A stretch of DNA of 15,590 nucleotides from JBNJDW01 sp051745265 (GCA_051745265.1 JBNJDW010000019.1:1-15590), one strand, 5' to 3'. Positions 7,099 through 14,738 are shown, numbered from the stretch's first letter. Numbers and translations are program-made. The notes: generated from the letters alone by a model not told the origin.

Positions 7099-9294
7099 AT
7101 GGACAGTGAACAGAATTCCATACTTCCCGATATAAAACAGCTTGAGGCCATGACGCCGACAGAGCGTTTTACGCTCTTATCAAAAACCGTCAGCCGGAAC
7201 AGCCCCAAAGATGTCAGAACGCTTTTGCGCTATGATATTGAGGCTGATACCGATAGTAAGAAGACAATGCTGTTCGGCGAATACATGAACAATAGATACC
7301 GTAATTTTGAAATTCTGGCCGCCGATCCCAGATTCCATACCGATGATACAGAGCTTATGAGCCATGTGGTGATGATAGCGCCGCATTCGGCACATGTTGC
7401 GCTATTGTACGAACAGGGTTTCAGGCTGTCTATGGAGGAGGAATCAGGTACGTTCTGGCAAATGAGCCGACAAAAAGACCTCGCCTTCCTTAAACTGGTG
7501 GAGCACTATCAGCCTGAACTGTTCAAAAAGAATTTATCGACGATTGCGATCGCAGCCCCGCAAAATAAAAATCCTGATATTTGCGCGTATTTGCTGGAAA
7601 ACTATCTGGATCAGCTTGATTACGAGAAAATGATCGAGATGACGGTGAACAAGAATGAGGCCGCCAGTTTTAAAGTCCTGTTCGATAAATATGATGAAGC
7701 CTATGAAATTGATCTGGCACGCTGGCGGGAGCTTTCCGACAGCCGGGAAGACGCAATACTGGTCAGACAAATGGCCGCAAATTCAACCACTCAGGGGTTT
7801 GATATATTCTCTATTGAAGGCCTGATGCAGATGGCGGCCGCAAATGATGCGCATGACTGTCTTGAATATATCCTCGAAAAACATTCACCGGATCAGGAAC
7901 TGGCCAGTAAATGCCTGAAAGCCTGTATGGAAAAAGCCTATCGCTGGGATTATTTAACAACCACAGTCGAAATGCTGCTGGAGCATGGGGCTGATCCTGC
8001 GTTTGCAGATGGAGAAATACTGCTTAATGCGGCCAAGGGTGATCCGGGTCTGATGGCTCTGTTTGTAGAAAGCGGCGCTGATCTGCTGCCCTATGCCGAT
8101 AAACTGTATGAAGAGGCGATTGATTCTAACAATCATCATATGGTCGATTACCTGACCAGTCAAAGGCTGGCGGCTGAAGTGAAAGCGCCAAAAGACCTTT
8201 TGGAGCGGGTTTTAAACAGTCAGACCTCTGAAAAATCACTTTTGATCGAAACCCTGCATGCGGTGACGAGCGTGCCGGAATTTCAGGATGATGAAATCCT
8301 TCTCCGCTTTTTGAAGGATAATCTGGAGGCCAGTGGTAAGCCGGATGTGATTTGTACCGCCGCACAAAAAGTCCGTACACCGGTGTTGGATCAGGAGTTG
8401 CTCGATAATATCCTTGCGCATCCAACACGGCCCAATAACTGGCATATTTTAGAAAATTTCCTTGAACGGGGGCTTGATTTTAGTGACCGGCAGCAGACAG
8501 CCGGCCGGTTGCTGGCTGCCGCCATTGCCGGTAATGGCCGTCATGCCACCGGGCTGCTTATGGAGGACCTGAAGCTTGATGTTCATGTCGATGGGGAAAA
8601 GCCATTGATCGAAGCCTTACTGAAAGCGGATGAGGAAGTGTTTAATCAGTTAATCGACGAATTTAAAGCCCGGGTGACCGATATAGACTGGCATTACTGG
8701 TATCAGGCCCAGCCCCATGACACCTATTTTGAGGAGTTCGAGCCTTATCTGGAACAGGAACAGCGGAAATCCCTTAAAAAGCTTTGGGATAAAAATGTTG
8801 GGACAAAACCCCATCAAACGCTTTTTAAGGAACTCAAGCCTTATCTGGAACGGGAACGGCAGGAGGCCCGCGCGGCGTTTTCTGATACCGGCGCGCTTGC
8901 CGGATTGCCCAAATCAGACTGGTTGAAACCAAGTCAGACACTGGGTATGTCACCGCTGCAGGCCGCCGCCCGGCTTAAGGATTTTATGCCTTTGCTTAAG
9001 GATGCGGCGCGCAAAACCGGTCTGCGTTTCAGCGCGGATGAATTGCTGGCCAAAGACCAGACGGGAAAATCGGCCTTCGATCGGGTCGTGGGTTTTGGGT
9101 ATTATCAGGCTTTCTTTGACCCGGAGTATTGGGACAAAGATGTTAAAAGCATGCAAAAACTGTTTGAGGCTTTGCCCAAACCATTTCAGGACGAAGTGGG
9201 GCAGACTGTCCTTAATCAAGCCCGTGTTAAACATGCGCTGACCGGCGCGGATCATAAACGTCCACGGTTACGCTCCCGTCGTCGTCCGGGATGA
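7099..9294 (+). CDS. Large ankyrin-like helical-repeat protein, 731 residues
   Basis: I cannot assign a function. The protein is almost wholly alpha-helical in character and, in its middle, shows degenerate ankyrin units: TVEMLLEHGADPAFADGE (about residues 289-306) and LMALFVESGADLLPYADK (about 318-335), each a helix followed by a GAD turn. The N-terminal third has similar but more eroded paired helices. Near residues 538-590 a 32-residue unit is duplicated (PHDTYFEEFEPYLEQE and PHQTLFKELKPYLERE). The end is strongly basic (KRPRLRSRRRPG). There is no signal peptide or membrane segment, so it is probably cytoplasmic unless exported by a signal I cannot see. ATG at 7099 is preceded by GTG at 7096 in frame; AAGGA at 7081-7085 is 13 or 10 bp away respectively, so the start is uncertain by one codon. 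Ankyrin proteins bind other proteins; the partner is unknown. Confidence 0.85.
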   Translation: MDSEQNSILPDIKQLEAMTPTERFTLLSKTVSRNSPKDVRTLLRYDIEADTDSKKTMLFGEYMNNRYRNFEILAADPRFHTDDTELMSHVVMIAPHSAHVALLYEQGFRLSMEEESGTFWQMSRQKDLAFLKLVEHYQPELFKKNLSTIAIAAPQNKNPDICAYLLENYLDQLDYEKMIEMTVNKNEAASFKVLFDKYDEAYEIDLARWRELSDSREDAILVRQMAANSTTQGFDIFSIEGLMQMAAANDAHDCLEYILEKHSPDQELASKCLKACMEKAYRWDYLTTTVEMLLEHGADPAFADGEILLNAAKGDPGLMALFVESGADLLPYADKLYEEAIDSNNHHMVDYLTSQRLAAEVKAPKDLLERVLNSQTSEKSLLIETLHAVTSVPEFQDDEILLRFLKDNLEASGKPDVICTAAQKVRTPVLDQELLDNILAHPTRPNNWHILENFLERGLDFSDRQQTAGRLLAAAIAGNGRHATGLLMEDLKLDVHVDGEKPLIEALLKADEEVFNQLIDEFKARVTDIDWHYWYQAQPHDTYFEEFEPYLEQEQRKSLKKLWDKNVGTKPHQTLFKELKPYLERERQEARAAFSDTGALAGLPKSDWLKPSQTLGMSPLQAAARLKDFMPLLKDAARKTGLRFSADELLAKDQTGKSAFDRVVGFGYYQAFFDPEYWDKDVKSMQKLFEALPKPFQDEVGQTVLNQARVKHALTGADHKRPRLRSRRRPG
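8710..8868 (+). repeat. Degenerate 96-bp tandem duplication inside the ankyrin-like gene
   Basis: The segment at 8710-8772 recurs at 8806-8868, exactly 96 bp (32 codons) later. About 10 of 21 compared residues are identical, centred on a shared PYLE-x-E motif, and the bases AGCCTTATCTGGAAC are identical in both copies. A 32-residue period is close to the 33-residue length of an ankyrin unit. Confidence 0.65.
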
Positions 9295-9306
9295 TCTCCT
9301 GAAAAC

Positions 9307-9322
9307 TGGCACAGTCCCTGCA
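9307..9322 (+). promoter_or_regulatory. Sigma-54 (RpoN) type -24/-12 promoter
   Basis: TGGCAC at 9307-9312 and CTGCA at 9318-9322 reproduce the sigma-54 consensus TGGCACG-N4-TTGCA with exact spacing; only the G after CAC (here A) and the first T of TTGC (here C) differ. The invariant GG and GC are both present. Transcription would start near 9332-9333, about 11 bp before the AAGGAG ribosome binding site of the transglycosylase gene. It lies in the 62-bp intergenic gap, not in coding sequence. Confidence 0.65.
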
Positions 9323-9356
9323 TATAACAGGGGGTGTAGCAGTAAGGAGTTTATGT

Positions 9357-10349
9357 ATGACAGCGGCGATCAACGGTTTTGGATCAGAATTTATCAATAA
9401 GTATCAGCAGCTTGCCGGAAAGGACGTCTTTCAGGCGATCGAGACGGCCAGCACCAAAACCGGGGTTGATTTTTCCTATCTGTTGGAACAGGCGCAGGCC
9501 GAAAGCAATTTCAAGCCCGAGGTAAAGGCAAAAACCTCCAGCGCCACCGGACTTTTCCAATTTATTGACAACACATGGCTCGAAATGGTCGCCAAGCACG
9601 GGTATAAACACGGGCTGGGTCAATATGGTCAGGAAATTTCCTATACGCCCGGCAGCGGCAAAATCAAAGTCAGCAGCCCGGAAATGAAACAGGAAATCCT
9701 TGAATTGCGTAAGGACCCTGATATCGCTTCAAAAATGGCGGCAGAATTTGCCAAAGATAATCAGGAGTATCTGGAGCGTAAAACCAAGCGTGAAGTGGGT
9801 AGCACGGAAATGTATCTGGCCCATTTCCTGGGCGCAGGACAGGCCAGTAAATTTATCAATGCGCAGGACGGCAATGGCGATCAAGCGGCGGCAAAGCTGT
9901 TTCCGCGTGCGGCCAAAGCCAATCAGAATGTCTTTTTCAACCAAAACGGCACGTCCCGTTCTCTGGAACAGGTTTATGCCTTTTTCGATAAGAAATTCTC
10001 GGATTCTCCGGCTCCGGCGCCGACACAGGCGCCAGGCCCGGATACAGATCTGCCGGTTTATGCCACGGACAATACCCGTCATATGGCAGAAAATAACGCA
10101 ATCCGCGCTCAGGAAGCCGTGCAGAATATGCGGGCAGAAGACATGTTACCGGCAGAAAAACAGCCGCCCCGCAGCCAGAATATACAGCAGGCACAGAACC
10201 ATTATGGTGCAATTGCAACCACGGCCCCGCATTTGTTTCAGAACATGTCACAGATTGATGTCATGATGATGTCAGATATGATCCGTCAATGGAGCAATGA
10301 AGACGCCAGCCGGGCGTATCAGTCTTCCAATTTCAGCTTTTTGAGCTAA
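9357..10349 (+). CDS. Lytic transglycosylase (SLT fold), possibly flagellum-associated
   Basis: The 330-residue protein has an SLT-type lysozyme-like domain in its first 210 or so residues. The family Glu is Glu49 in QAQAESNF, followed by the ATGLFQFIDNTW block (63-74) and a later YLAHFLGAGQASKF block (153-166). Such enzymes cleave the MurNAc-GlcNAc bond in peptidoglycan. A Pro/Ala-rich linker (about 218-229) joins a C-terminal region of about 100 residues that I do not recognise; it contains QIDVMMMSDMIRQW. There is no Sec signal peptide or lipobox, so export is unexplained. AAGGAG at 9344-9349 sits 7 bp before the ATG at 9357. A sigma-54 promoter match immediately upstream suggests membership of an RpoN regulon, which in many alphaproteobacteria includes flagellar genes; export by the flagellar type III apparatus would then be plausible, but this is inference. 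Confidence 0.85.
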   Translation: MTAAINGFGSEFINKYQQLAGKDVFQAIETASTKTGVDFSYLLEQAQAESNFKPEVKAKTSSATGLFQFIDNTWLEMVAKHGYKHGLGQYGQEISYTPGSGKIKVSSPEMKQEILELRKDPDIASKMAAEFAKDNQEYLERKTKREVGSTEMYLAHFLGAGQASKFINAQDGNGDQAAAKLFPRAAKANQNVFFNQNGTSRSLEQVYAFFDKKFSDSPAPAPTQAPGPDTDLPVYATDNTRHMAENNAIRAQEAVQNMRAEDMLPAEKQPPRSQNIQQAQNHYGAIATTAPHLFQNMSQIDVMMMSDMIRQWSNEDASRAYQSSNFSFLS

Positions 10350-10376
10350 GAACATCATAAAAGCCTGAATAAACAC

Positions 10377-10391
10377 CCGGTATCTTACCGG
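10377..10391. terminator. Weak hairpin between convergent genes
   Basis: CCGGTA and TACCGG form a 6-bp stem with a 3-base loop at the 3' junction of the transglycosylase gene and sppA, overlapping the sppA stop codon. Neither side has a proper T-tract; the minus-strand side continues GTGTTTATT. It could serve as a weak terminator for sppA, or have no role. Confidence 0.3.
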
Positions 10392-12256
10392 ATTGTCGGC
10401 AGCTGAACATAGGCCGTATGATCCGCCGGCAACGCGGTAAAGCCCAGTTTTTGCATCATCACTGTAAAGGGATCATCCATAGGCACGCCATTGGTGGCCA
10501 TATCAAGGAACAGTTCCAGTGTTGTCTTAGGCCGTGGATATTGGACGATATCCGCTTCTTCGCCGTCCGGCAGTTCCATCATGGCCTCGGCCAGTGTAAT
10601 GGTTTTATCCAATCCGCCCAGGCTATCGACCAGACCGATTTCCACCGCTTCGCTGCCGGTCCAGACCCGGCCGCCGGCAATTTCGTTTTTCAATTTATCA
10701 TAGGGGATTTCCCGGCCCTCTGACACGCGGGTTAGAAACGCGTTATAAACATTATCCAGCATGGCATTGACCTGCTGCTTTTCTCCAGCAGAAAAGTTCT
10801 CGATACTGGACCACATTCCGGCATGATCACCGAAATTGAATTCTTCGATATTAACACCGATTTTATCCAACATATCACCAATAACAACCTTACCGGCCAG
10901 AACACCGATAGAGCCTGTCAGGGTCGTCGGCTGGGCAACAATCTTATCCGCACCGGCCGCCAGCCAATAGCCGCCTGAGGCCGCGGCGGTCGACATTGAA
11001 ACCAGAACCGGTTTGCCGGCCTCCTGCGCCTGACGGATGGCATGGGCAATGCTTTCTGATGCCGTTGCCGAACCGCCGGGGCTGTTAAGCCGGATGACAA
11101 TGACACCAACGCGCGGATCTTCACGTGCTGTGTTCAGCGCCATGACCATATCCTCGGCAGACAGGACCGGCCCGGTTGCCATCGGCGCGGATCGGCCGCT
11201 GGTGCCGTCATCGGGCATAATCGCACCACTTCCATAAACCACGGCAATCCGCGACGGTTTGACATCTTCTTTATTCTGCAATGCGTCTTTGTCGGCAAAA
11301 CGGTCAGATGGTTTATTGTTTCTTTCATGCGCCGCATTTCTTTTGGCGTAGATGTTCAATTCGATCAGCTCGGCATCGTCTTTGGCTTCCGGGTCCAGTT
11401 TTTCTTTTGAATAATCGACCATTTCATCAAGATAGCCAAGGCGGTCAACCAGCCCGGCATCCACTGCCTGCGCATCAAACAGTGGCGAGCGGTCGATCAG
11501 TGCTTCGATATAATCGGGCTGTTTCTGACGCGCCGTTGCGATATCCGTGATGATCTGGTTATAGATAGAACCAAGCAGCCGTTCGGTCATCGCCCGGTTT
11601 TCCGGTGAGGCCTGCGATCGGGTCATCGGTTCTGCGGCCGTTTTATAATCGGCTCTGGTATAAAGCTCGGCATCAATGCCAATTTTGTCCATTGTATCGG
11701 CAAAGAAAGGCAATTGCCCCGTCAGCCCGGTGATTGACAGATTGCCAATGGGCTGCAGCCAGACTTCTTCAAAGGCGCTGGCCAGATAATAATCGGCCAG
11801 ACCATTGGAAAAATCACCATAGCTTGTTGAAAAGACATAGGCGAATTTACCGCTGGCCCGAAAACGAATAATCGCATCGCGTAATTCCTGAAGCTGGGCA
11901 ATTTCAATACGGTTGGGTTTAATCTGGGCGATGAACCCTTTGACGCGGTCATCATCGCTGCCGGTATCAAGAGCCTTGATCACGTCATGCAGCGTTGTCG
12001 CTGTGCTCAATAACGGCTGGTACAGGTTGGGGGAGGTCACAACCTCGGGCAGGCGTTCATCAAATGTATAGGTCAGGACTGTCGTGTCAGCGATGGGCGG
12101 CGCCTGAATATTGGTGAATTTTTGAAAGCTAAAGAAAAACGTTACCAGCGAAATGACGACCATAAAGCCGACCAGGGCGAAAAAGCCGCGAAACCCTCTG
12201 AATATTTTTCTGAATATAGAAGTGTTTTTGCGTTTCTTGGGCGCATAATCTGACAT
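10385..12256 (-). CDS. sppA: Signal peptide peptidase SppA, 67K type
   Basis: SppA is an inner-membrane serine protease that degrades signal peptides left after secretion and other membrane-embedded fragments. At 623 residues it is the long, duplicated form found in E. coli. A basic cytoplasmic N-terminus is followed by one transmembrane anchor (about residues 23-44); the two peptidase-S49 domains face the periplasm. The catalytic dyad is split between them as expected: Lys205 in DYKTAAEPM of the first domain and Ser427 in AAASGGYWLA of the second. Other S49 blocks are RLNSPGGSATASE (389-401) and LTGSIGVLAGK (446-456). The ATG at 12256 has GGAG 8 bp upstream. It is transcribed alone, convergent with the transglycosylase gene, and its upstream region holds a candidate promoter and inverted repeat. 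Confidence 0.95.
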   Translation of the reverse strand: MSDYAPKKRKNTSIFRKIFRGFRGFFALVGFMVVISLVTFFFSFQKFTNIQAPPIADTTVLTYTFDERLPEVVTSPNLYQPLLSTATTLHDVIKALDTGSDDDRVKGFIAQIKPNRIEIAQLQELRDAIIRFRASGKFAYVFSTSYGDFSNGLADYYLASAFEEVWLQPIGNLSITGLTGQLPFFADTMDKIGIDAELYTRADYKTAAEPMTRSQASPENRAMTERLLGSIYNQIITDIATARQKQPDYIEALIDRSPLFDAQAVDAGLVDRLGYLDEMVDYSKEKLDPEAKDDAELIELNIYAKRNAAHERNNKPSDRFADKDALQNKEDVKPSRIAVVYGSGAIMPDDGTSGRSAPMATGPVLSAEDMVMALNTAREDPRVGVIVIRLNSPGGSATASESIAHAIRQAQEAGKPVLVSMSTAAASGGYWLAAGADKIVAQPTTLTGSIGVLAGKVVIGDMLDKIGVNIEEFNFGDHAGMWSSIENFSAGEKQQVNAMLDNVYNAFLTRVSEGREIPYDKLKNEIAGGRVWTGSEAVEIGLVDSLGGLDKTITLAEAMMELPDGEEADIVQYPRPKTTLELFLDMATNGVPMDDPFTVMMQKLGFTALPADHTAYVQLPTIR

Positions 12257-12359
12257 GGGGGAGGGCTCCGTTTTTTGGACAAAGAAAAAATAAAAACAGG
12301 TTGTATTTTAGCGTAAACCGGGTACAAAGAATAAATCCTGATAACAGATGATTCACGCC

Positions 12360-12375
12360 CTTATCATTAGATAAG
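12360..12375. promoter_or_regulatory. Inverted repeat, possible operator of sppA
   Basis: CTTATC-ATTA-GATAAG is a perfect 6-bp inverted repeat with a 4-base centre, lying at the end of the candidate sppA -10 box and over its predicted start site. A dimeric repressor bound here would block initiation. I cannot name the regulator. Confidence 0.35.
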
Positions 12376-12403
12376 TGATACGTGATCCGCTTTATAAATG
12401 CAA
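12375..12403 (-). promoter_or_regulatory. Candidate sppA promoter
   Basis: On the minus strand TTGCAT (12403-12398) and TATCAC (12380-12375) are 17 bp apart, with a predicted transcription start near 12368, about 110 bp before sppA. The hexamers match the consensus only partly (TTG of the -35; four of six at the -10). Confidence 0.35.
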
Positions 12404-12479
12404 CGCATAACGGCATATATAAGGCGATATCGCATAAAGAAATGTAAGCCTGGCGGGTTCAGGATCAATAAGATTAGAT

Positions 12480-12510
12480 AAAAAAAGCCCCGTAACTTTC
12501 GTTACGGGGC
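12480..12510 (-). terminator. Strong Rho-independent terminator (minus strand)
   Basis: A perfect 10-bp stem, GCCCCGTAAC paired with GTTACGGGGC, is closed on the minus strand by a GAAA tetraloop and followed at once by seven T residues (12486-12480). It would end minus-strand transcription coming from fabI-aroC, or a small RNA encoded between aroC and this point, and insulate sppA. Confidence 0.92.
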
Positions 12511-12622
12511 AAAGCAATCATCGAAGCGAAGTATTCGGGAGAAAGTCGTTCGGGGTAGAAGCGGCTTTTCTCACCGACTCCGAGTTTTGCTTAAGACCCC
12601 CCTGTGAGTCGAGTCTTTTTTT
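12511..12622. ncRNA. Candidate structured small RNA or 3' UTR element
   Basis: This segment is rich in complementary pairs. GGGGT (12552-12556) pairs with ACCCC (12596-12600) and, inside it, AAGC (12559-12562) with GCTT (12589-12592). CGACTC (12575-12580), in the loop of that hairpin, can pair with GAGTCG (12606-12611) outside it, giving a pseudoknot or an alternative fold; CTCAC/GTGAG (12570-12574, 12604-12608) extends the alternative. A T7 tract at 12616-12622 follows on the plus strand, and the minus-strand terminator flanks the other side. I recognise no known RNA family, and the transcribed strand is not settled; the strong terminator favours minus. Confidence 0.3.
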
Positions 12623-12795
12623 ACGATTCTGTGGAAAAATTTTAAATCGCTGATAAATCAAAGCTTTGCGGCCTGTCTTTCAGGTGTCGTCGTTGCGATA
12701 GTTTTAAAAATATGACAATTAATCTGTTTTTTTATCACGGGCGGACGATTCGATTCGGCGTAGCGGGTGTTATAGATGCCCGTTACAAAGGCCGA

Positions 12796-13869
12796 CTATT
12801 GGCATTGGGCCTTATGCAGTAACAGATGATCGGCCAGAACGCAGGCGGCCATGGCCTCAACCACCGGCGTGCCGCGCAGGCCGACACAGGGATCATGACG
12901 GCCCTTGGTCACAATTTCGGTGTTTTCACCACTGTCCGTCACGGTTTTACGCGGCGTTAACAGCGAGCTTGTCGGTTTGAAAGCAACACGAAGCACAATA
13001 TCCTGCCCCGTGGTGATACCGCCCAGAATACCGCCGGCATGATTGCTTTCAAAGATAGGGCCGCTGCCGTCTCCGGCGCGCATTTCATCGACGGTTTCTT
13101 CGCCCGGGTGATTAACAACATCAAATCCGGCGCCGAATTCCACGCCCTTGACGGCGTTAATGCCGATCATCGCCGCGGCGAGATCAGCTTCAATCTTGGC
13201 ATAGACCGGCGCGCCCAGACCAACCGGCGCGCCTGAAATAACGCATTCAACCACGGCGCCGACACTTGATCCGGCTTTGCGCTTTTCATCAAGGAAACTT
13301 TCCCAATCTTTAATCACAGACGGATCAGGACAGAAAAACGGATTATCATAGACGCTGTCCCAATCAAGATTATCACGGTTTATTTTATGCGGCCCGATCT
13401 GCACGACCCCGGCCTTGATGGCGATATCGGGGCCGAGAATTTTGCGCGCCACGGCGCCTGCGGCAACACGCATAGCTGTTTCACGGGCCGAAGACCGTCC
13501 GCCGCCGCGGTAATCCCGCAATCCGTATTTCATTTGATAGGTGTAATCGGCATGACCGGGGCGGAATTTATGGGCAATATCGCCGTAATCCTTTGACCGG
13601 GCATCGGTATTTTCAATAAGCAGGCTGATCGGGGTGCCGGTGGTCTGGCCTTCAAAAACGCCGGACATGATTTTGACCTGATCGGCTTCCTGACGCTGGG
13701 TGGTATGGCGGGATTGCCCCGGACGCCGCTGGTCCAGAAAATGCTGGATATCAGCCTCGGCCAGCGCGATGCGCGGCGGCGCGCCATCGATGACGCAGCC
13801 GATGGCCGGGCCATGGCTCTCGCCCCAGGTCATATAGCGAAACAGTTTTCCAAACAGGTTATAAGACAT
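12796..13869 (-). CDS. aroC: Chorismate synthase
   Basis: AroC converts 5-enolpyruvylshikimate 3-phosphate to chorismate, the last step of the shikimate pathway, using reduced FMN (EC 4.2.3.5). The 357-residue length is normal. Family signatures are present: TWGESHGPAIG (14-24), the KFRPGHADYTYQMKYG block (101-116), RGGGRSSARETAMRVAAGA (121-139) and, towards the end, GGITTGQDIVLRVAFKPTSS. I set the start at 13869 because that ATG has an AGGAG 5 bp upstream and gives the family N-terminus MSYNLFGKLFRYMTWGE; an in-frame ATG at 13893 would add eight residues without support. It follows fabI by 44 bp on the same strand, so the two are probably cotranscribed, an arrangement seen in other alphaproteobacteria. 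Confidence 0.97.
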   Translation of the reverse strand: MSYNLFGKLFRYMTWGESHGPAIGCVIDGAPPRIALAEADIQHFLDQRRPGQSRHTTQRQEADQVKIMSGVFEGQTTGTPISLLIENTDARSKDYGDIAHKFRPGHADYTYQMKYGLRDYRGGGRSSARETAMRVAAGAVARKILGPDIAIKAGVVQIGPHKINRDNLDWDSVYDNPFFCPDPSVIKDWESFLDEKRKAGSSVGAVVECVISGAPVGLGAPVYAKIEADLAAAMIGINAVKGVEFGAGFDVVNHPGEETVDEMRAGDGSGPIFESNHAGGILGGITTGQDIVLRVAFKPTSSLLTPRKTVTDSGENTEIVTKGRHDPCVGLRGTPVVEAMAACVLADHLLLHKAQCQ

Positions 13870-13913
13870 GGTTCGCTCCTGAAAACACCGCAAGGGTGGA
13901 AGATTGAGCGGCT

Positions 13914-14738
13914 TTAGCTTTTTATGCCTTGCAGCAGTTCAGCTGTTGCCGCGGCGGAATCAACGGCGACCATACCAACTGTATGGTAACCGGCATCAAC
14001 ATGCATGACTTCGCCGGTGATTGCACTGCCAAGATCGCTCAGCAGGAACAGACCGGCATTGCCGACTTCATTTGTGGTGACATTGCGGCGCAGCGGTGAA
14101 TTAAGCTCGTTCCATTTCAGGATATAGCGGAAATCACCGATCCCGCTTGCTGCCAGTGTTTTAATCGGCCCGGCGCTGATTGCGTTAACGCGGATATTAT
14201 CCTTGCCGATATCATTGGCAAGATAACGCACAGAAGCTTCCAAGGCCGCTTTGGCAACGCCCATGACGTTGTAATGCGGCATGACCCGCTCGGCCCCATA
14301 ATAGGACAGGGTCAGAAGACTGCCGCCTTCTTTCATCAGAGGAACGGCGCGCTGGGCAATGGCGGTAAAGGAATAGACCGAAATATCCATGGTCCGCAGG
14401 AAATTTTCCCGGCTGGTATCAAGATAACGGCCATCAAGCTCGCCTTTATCGGAAAAGGCGATGGCGTGAACCAGAAAATCAATCTCGCCCCATTTTTCTT
14501 TTAAGGTTTCAAAAGTTTTTTCGATACTGGCTTCATCCGTGACATCACAGGGCAGGACCGTATCGCTGTCGACGCTCTCGGCCAGCGGGCGGACGCGCTT
14601 TTCCAAAGAGTCGCCCTGATAGGTAAAGGCAAGTTCTGCACCATGTTCGTGTGCGGCTTTGGCAATGCCCCAGGCGATAGATCGCTCATTGGCAACACCC
14701 ATGACTAACCCGCGTTTTCCGGACATAAGCTTTGACAT
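13914..14738 (-). CDS. fabI: Enoyl-[acyl-carrier-protein] reductase (NADH) FabI
   Basis: FabI reduces trans-2-enoyl-ACP in the last step of each fatty-acid elongation cycle, in the cytoplasm. The 274-residue protein is a short-chain dehydrogenase-type enzyme with the FabI nucleotide-binding start GLVMGVANERSIAWGIA (10-26) and the catalytic set Tyr146, Tyr156 and Lys163 in LSYYGAERVMPHYNVMGVAK, the same numbers as in E. coli. ISAGPIKTLAASGI (187-200) and TGEVMHVDAGYH (241-252) complete the family pattern. The residue equivalent to E. coli Gly93, a known triclosan and diazaborine resistance site, is Ala94 here (HAIAF). The ATG at 14738 has AAGGA about 10 bp upstream; the next Met, at residue 5, has no ribosome binding site. 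It heads the fabI-aroC operon. Confidence 0.97.
   Translation of the reverse strand: MSKLMSGKRGLVMGVANERSIAWGIAKAAHEHGAELAFTYQGDSLEKRVRPLAESVDSDTVLPCDVTDEASIEKTFETLKEKWGEIDFLVHAIAFSDKGELDGRYLDTSRENFLRTMDISVYSFTAIAQRAVPLMKEGGSLLTLSYYGAERVMPHYNVMGVAKAALEASVRYLANDIGKDNIRVNAISAGPIKTLAASGIGDFRYILKWNELNSPLRRNVTTNEVGNAGLFLLSDLGSAITGEVMHVDAGYHTVGMVAVDSAAATAELLQGIKS

Larger units (their letters stand above)
12257..12795. other. 539-bp intergenic region between sppA and aroC
   Basis: There is no convincing protein-coding frame. From left to right it holds the sppA leader with GGAG, the inverted repeat at 12360-12375 over a candidate promoter, a second perfect palindrome GCGATATCGC at 12424-12433, a minus-strand terminator at 12480-12510, a structured segment to 12622 ending in a plus-strand T7 tract, and an AT-rich stretch of about 170 bp before the aroC stop in which I see nothing definite. 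The strong terminator is 286 bp beyond aroC, so the fabI-aroC transcript either has a long 3' leader or shares this region with a small RNA. Confidence 0.7.

Noticed and set aside
7715..7720. TGGCAC as a sigma-54 element
   Set aside because: It is inside the ankyrin-like gene with no correctly spaced TTGC and no downstream start.
10385..12256. sppA as a broken or shortened gene
   Set aside because: Both S49 domains and the Lys205/Ser427 dyad are intact and the length is normal for the 67K type.
12683..12705. Minus-strand stretch resembling part of E. coli 6S RNA (AAAACT...CGACGACAC)
   Set aside because: The match is short and I cannot build the 6S closing stem and central bubble around it; the direction and distance to the terminator do not fit a 6S RNA clearly.
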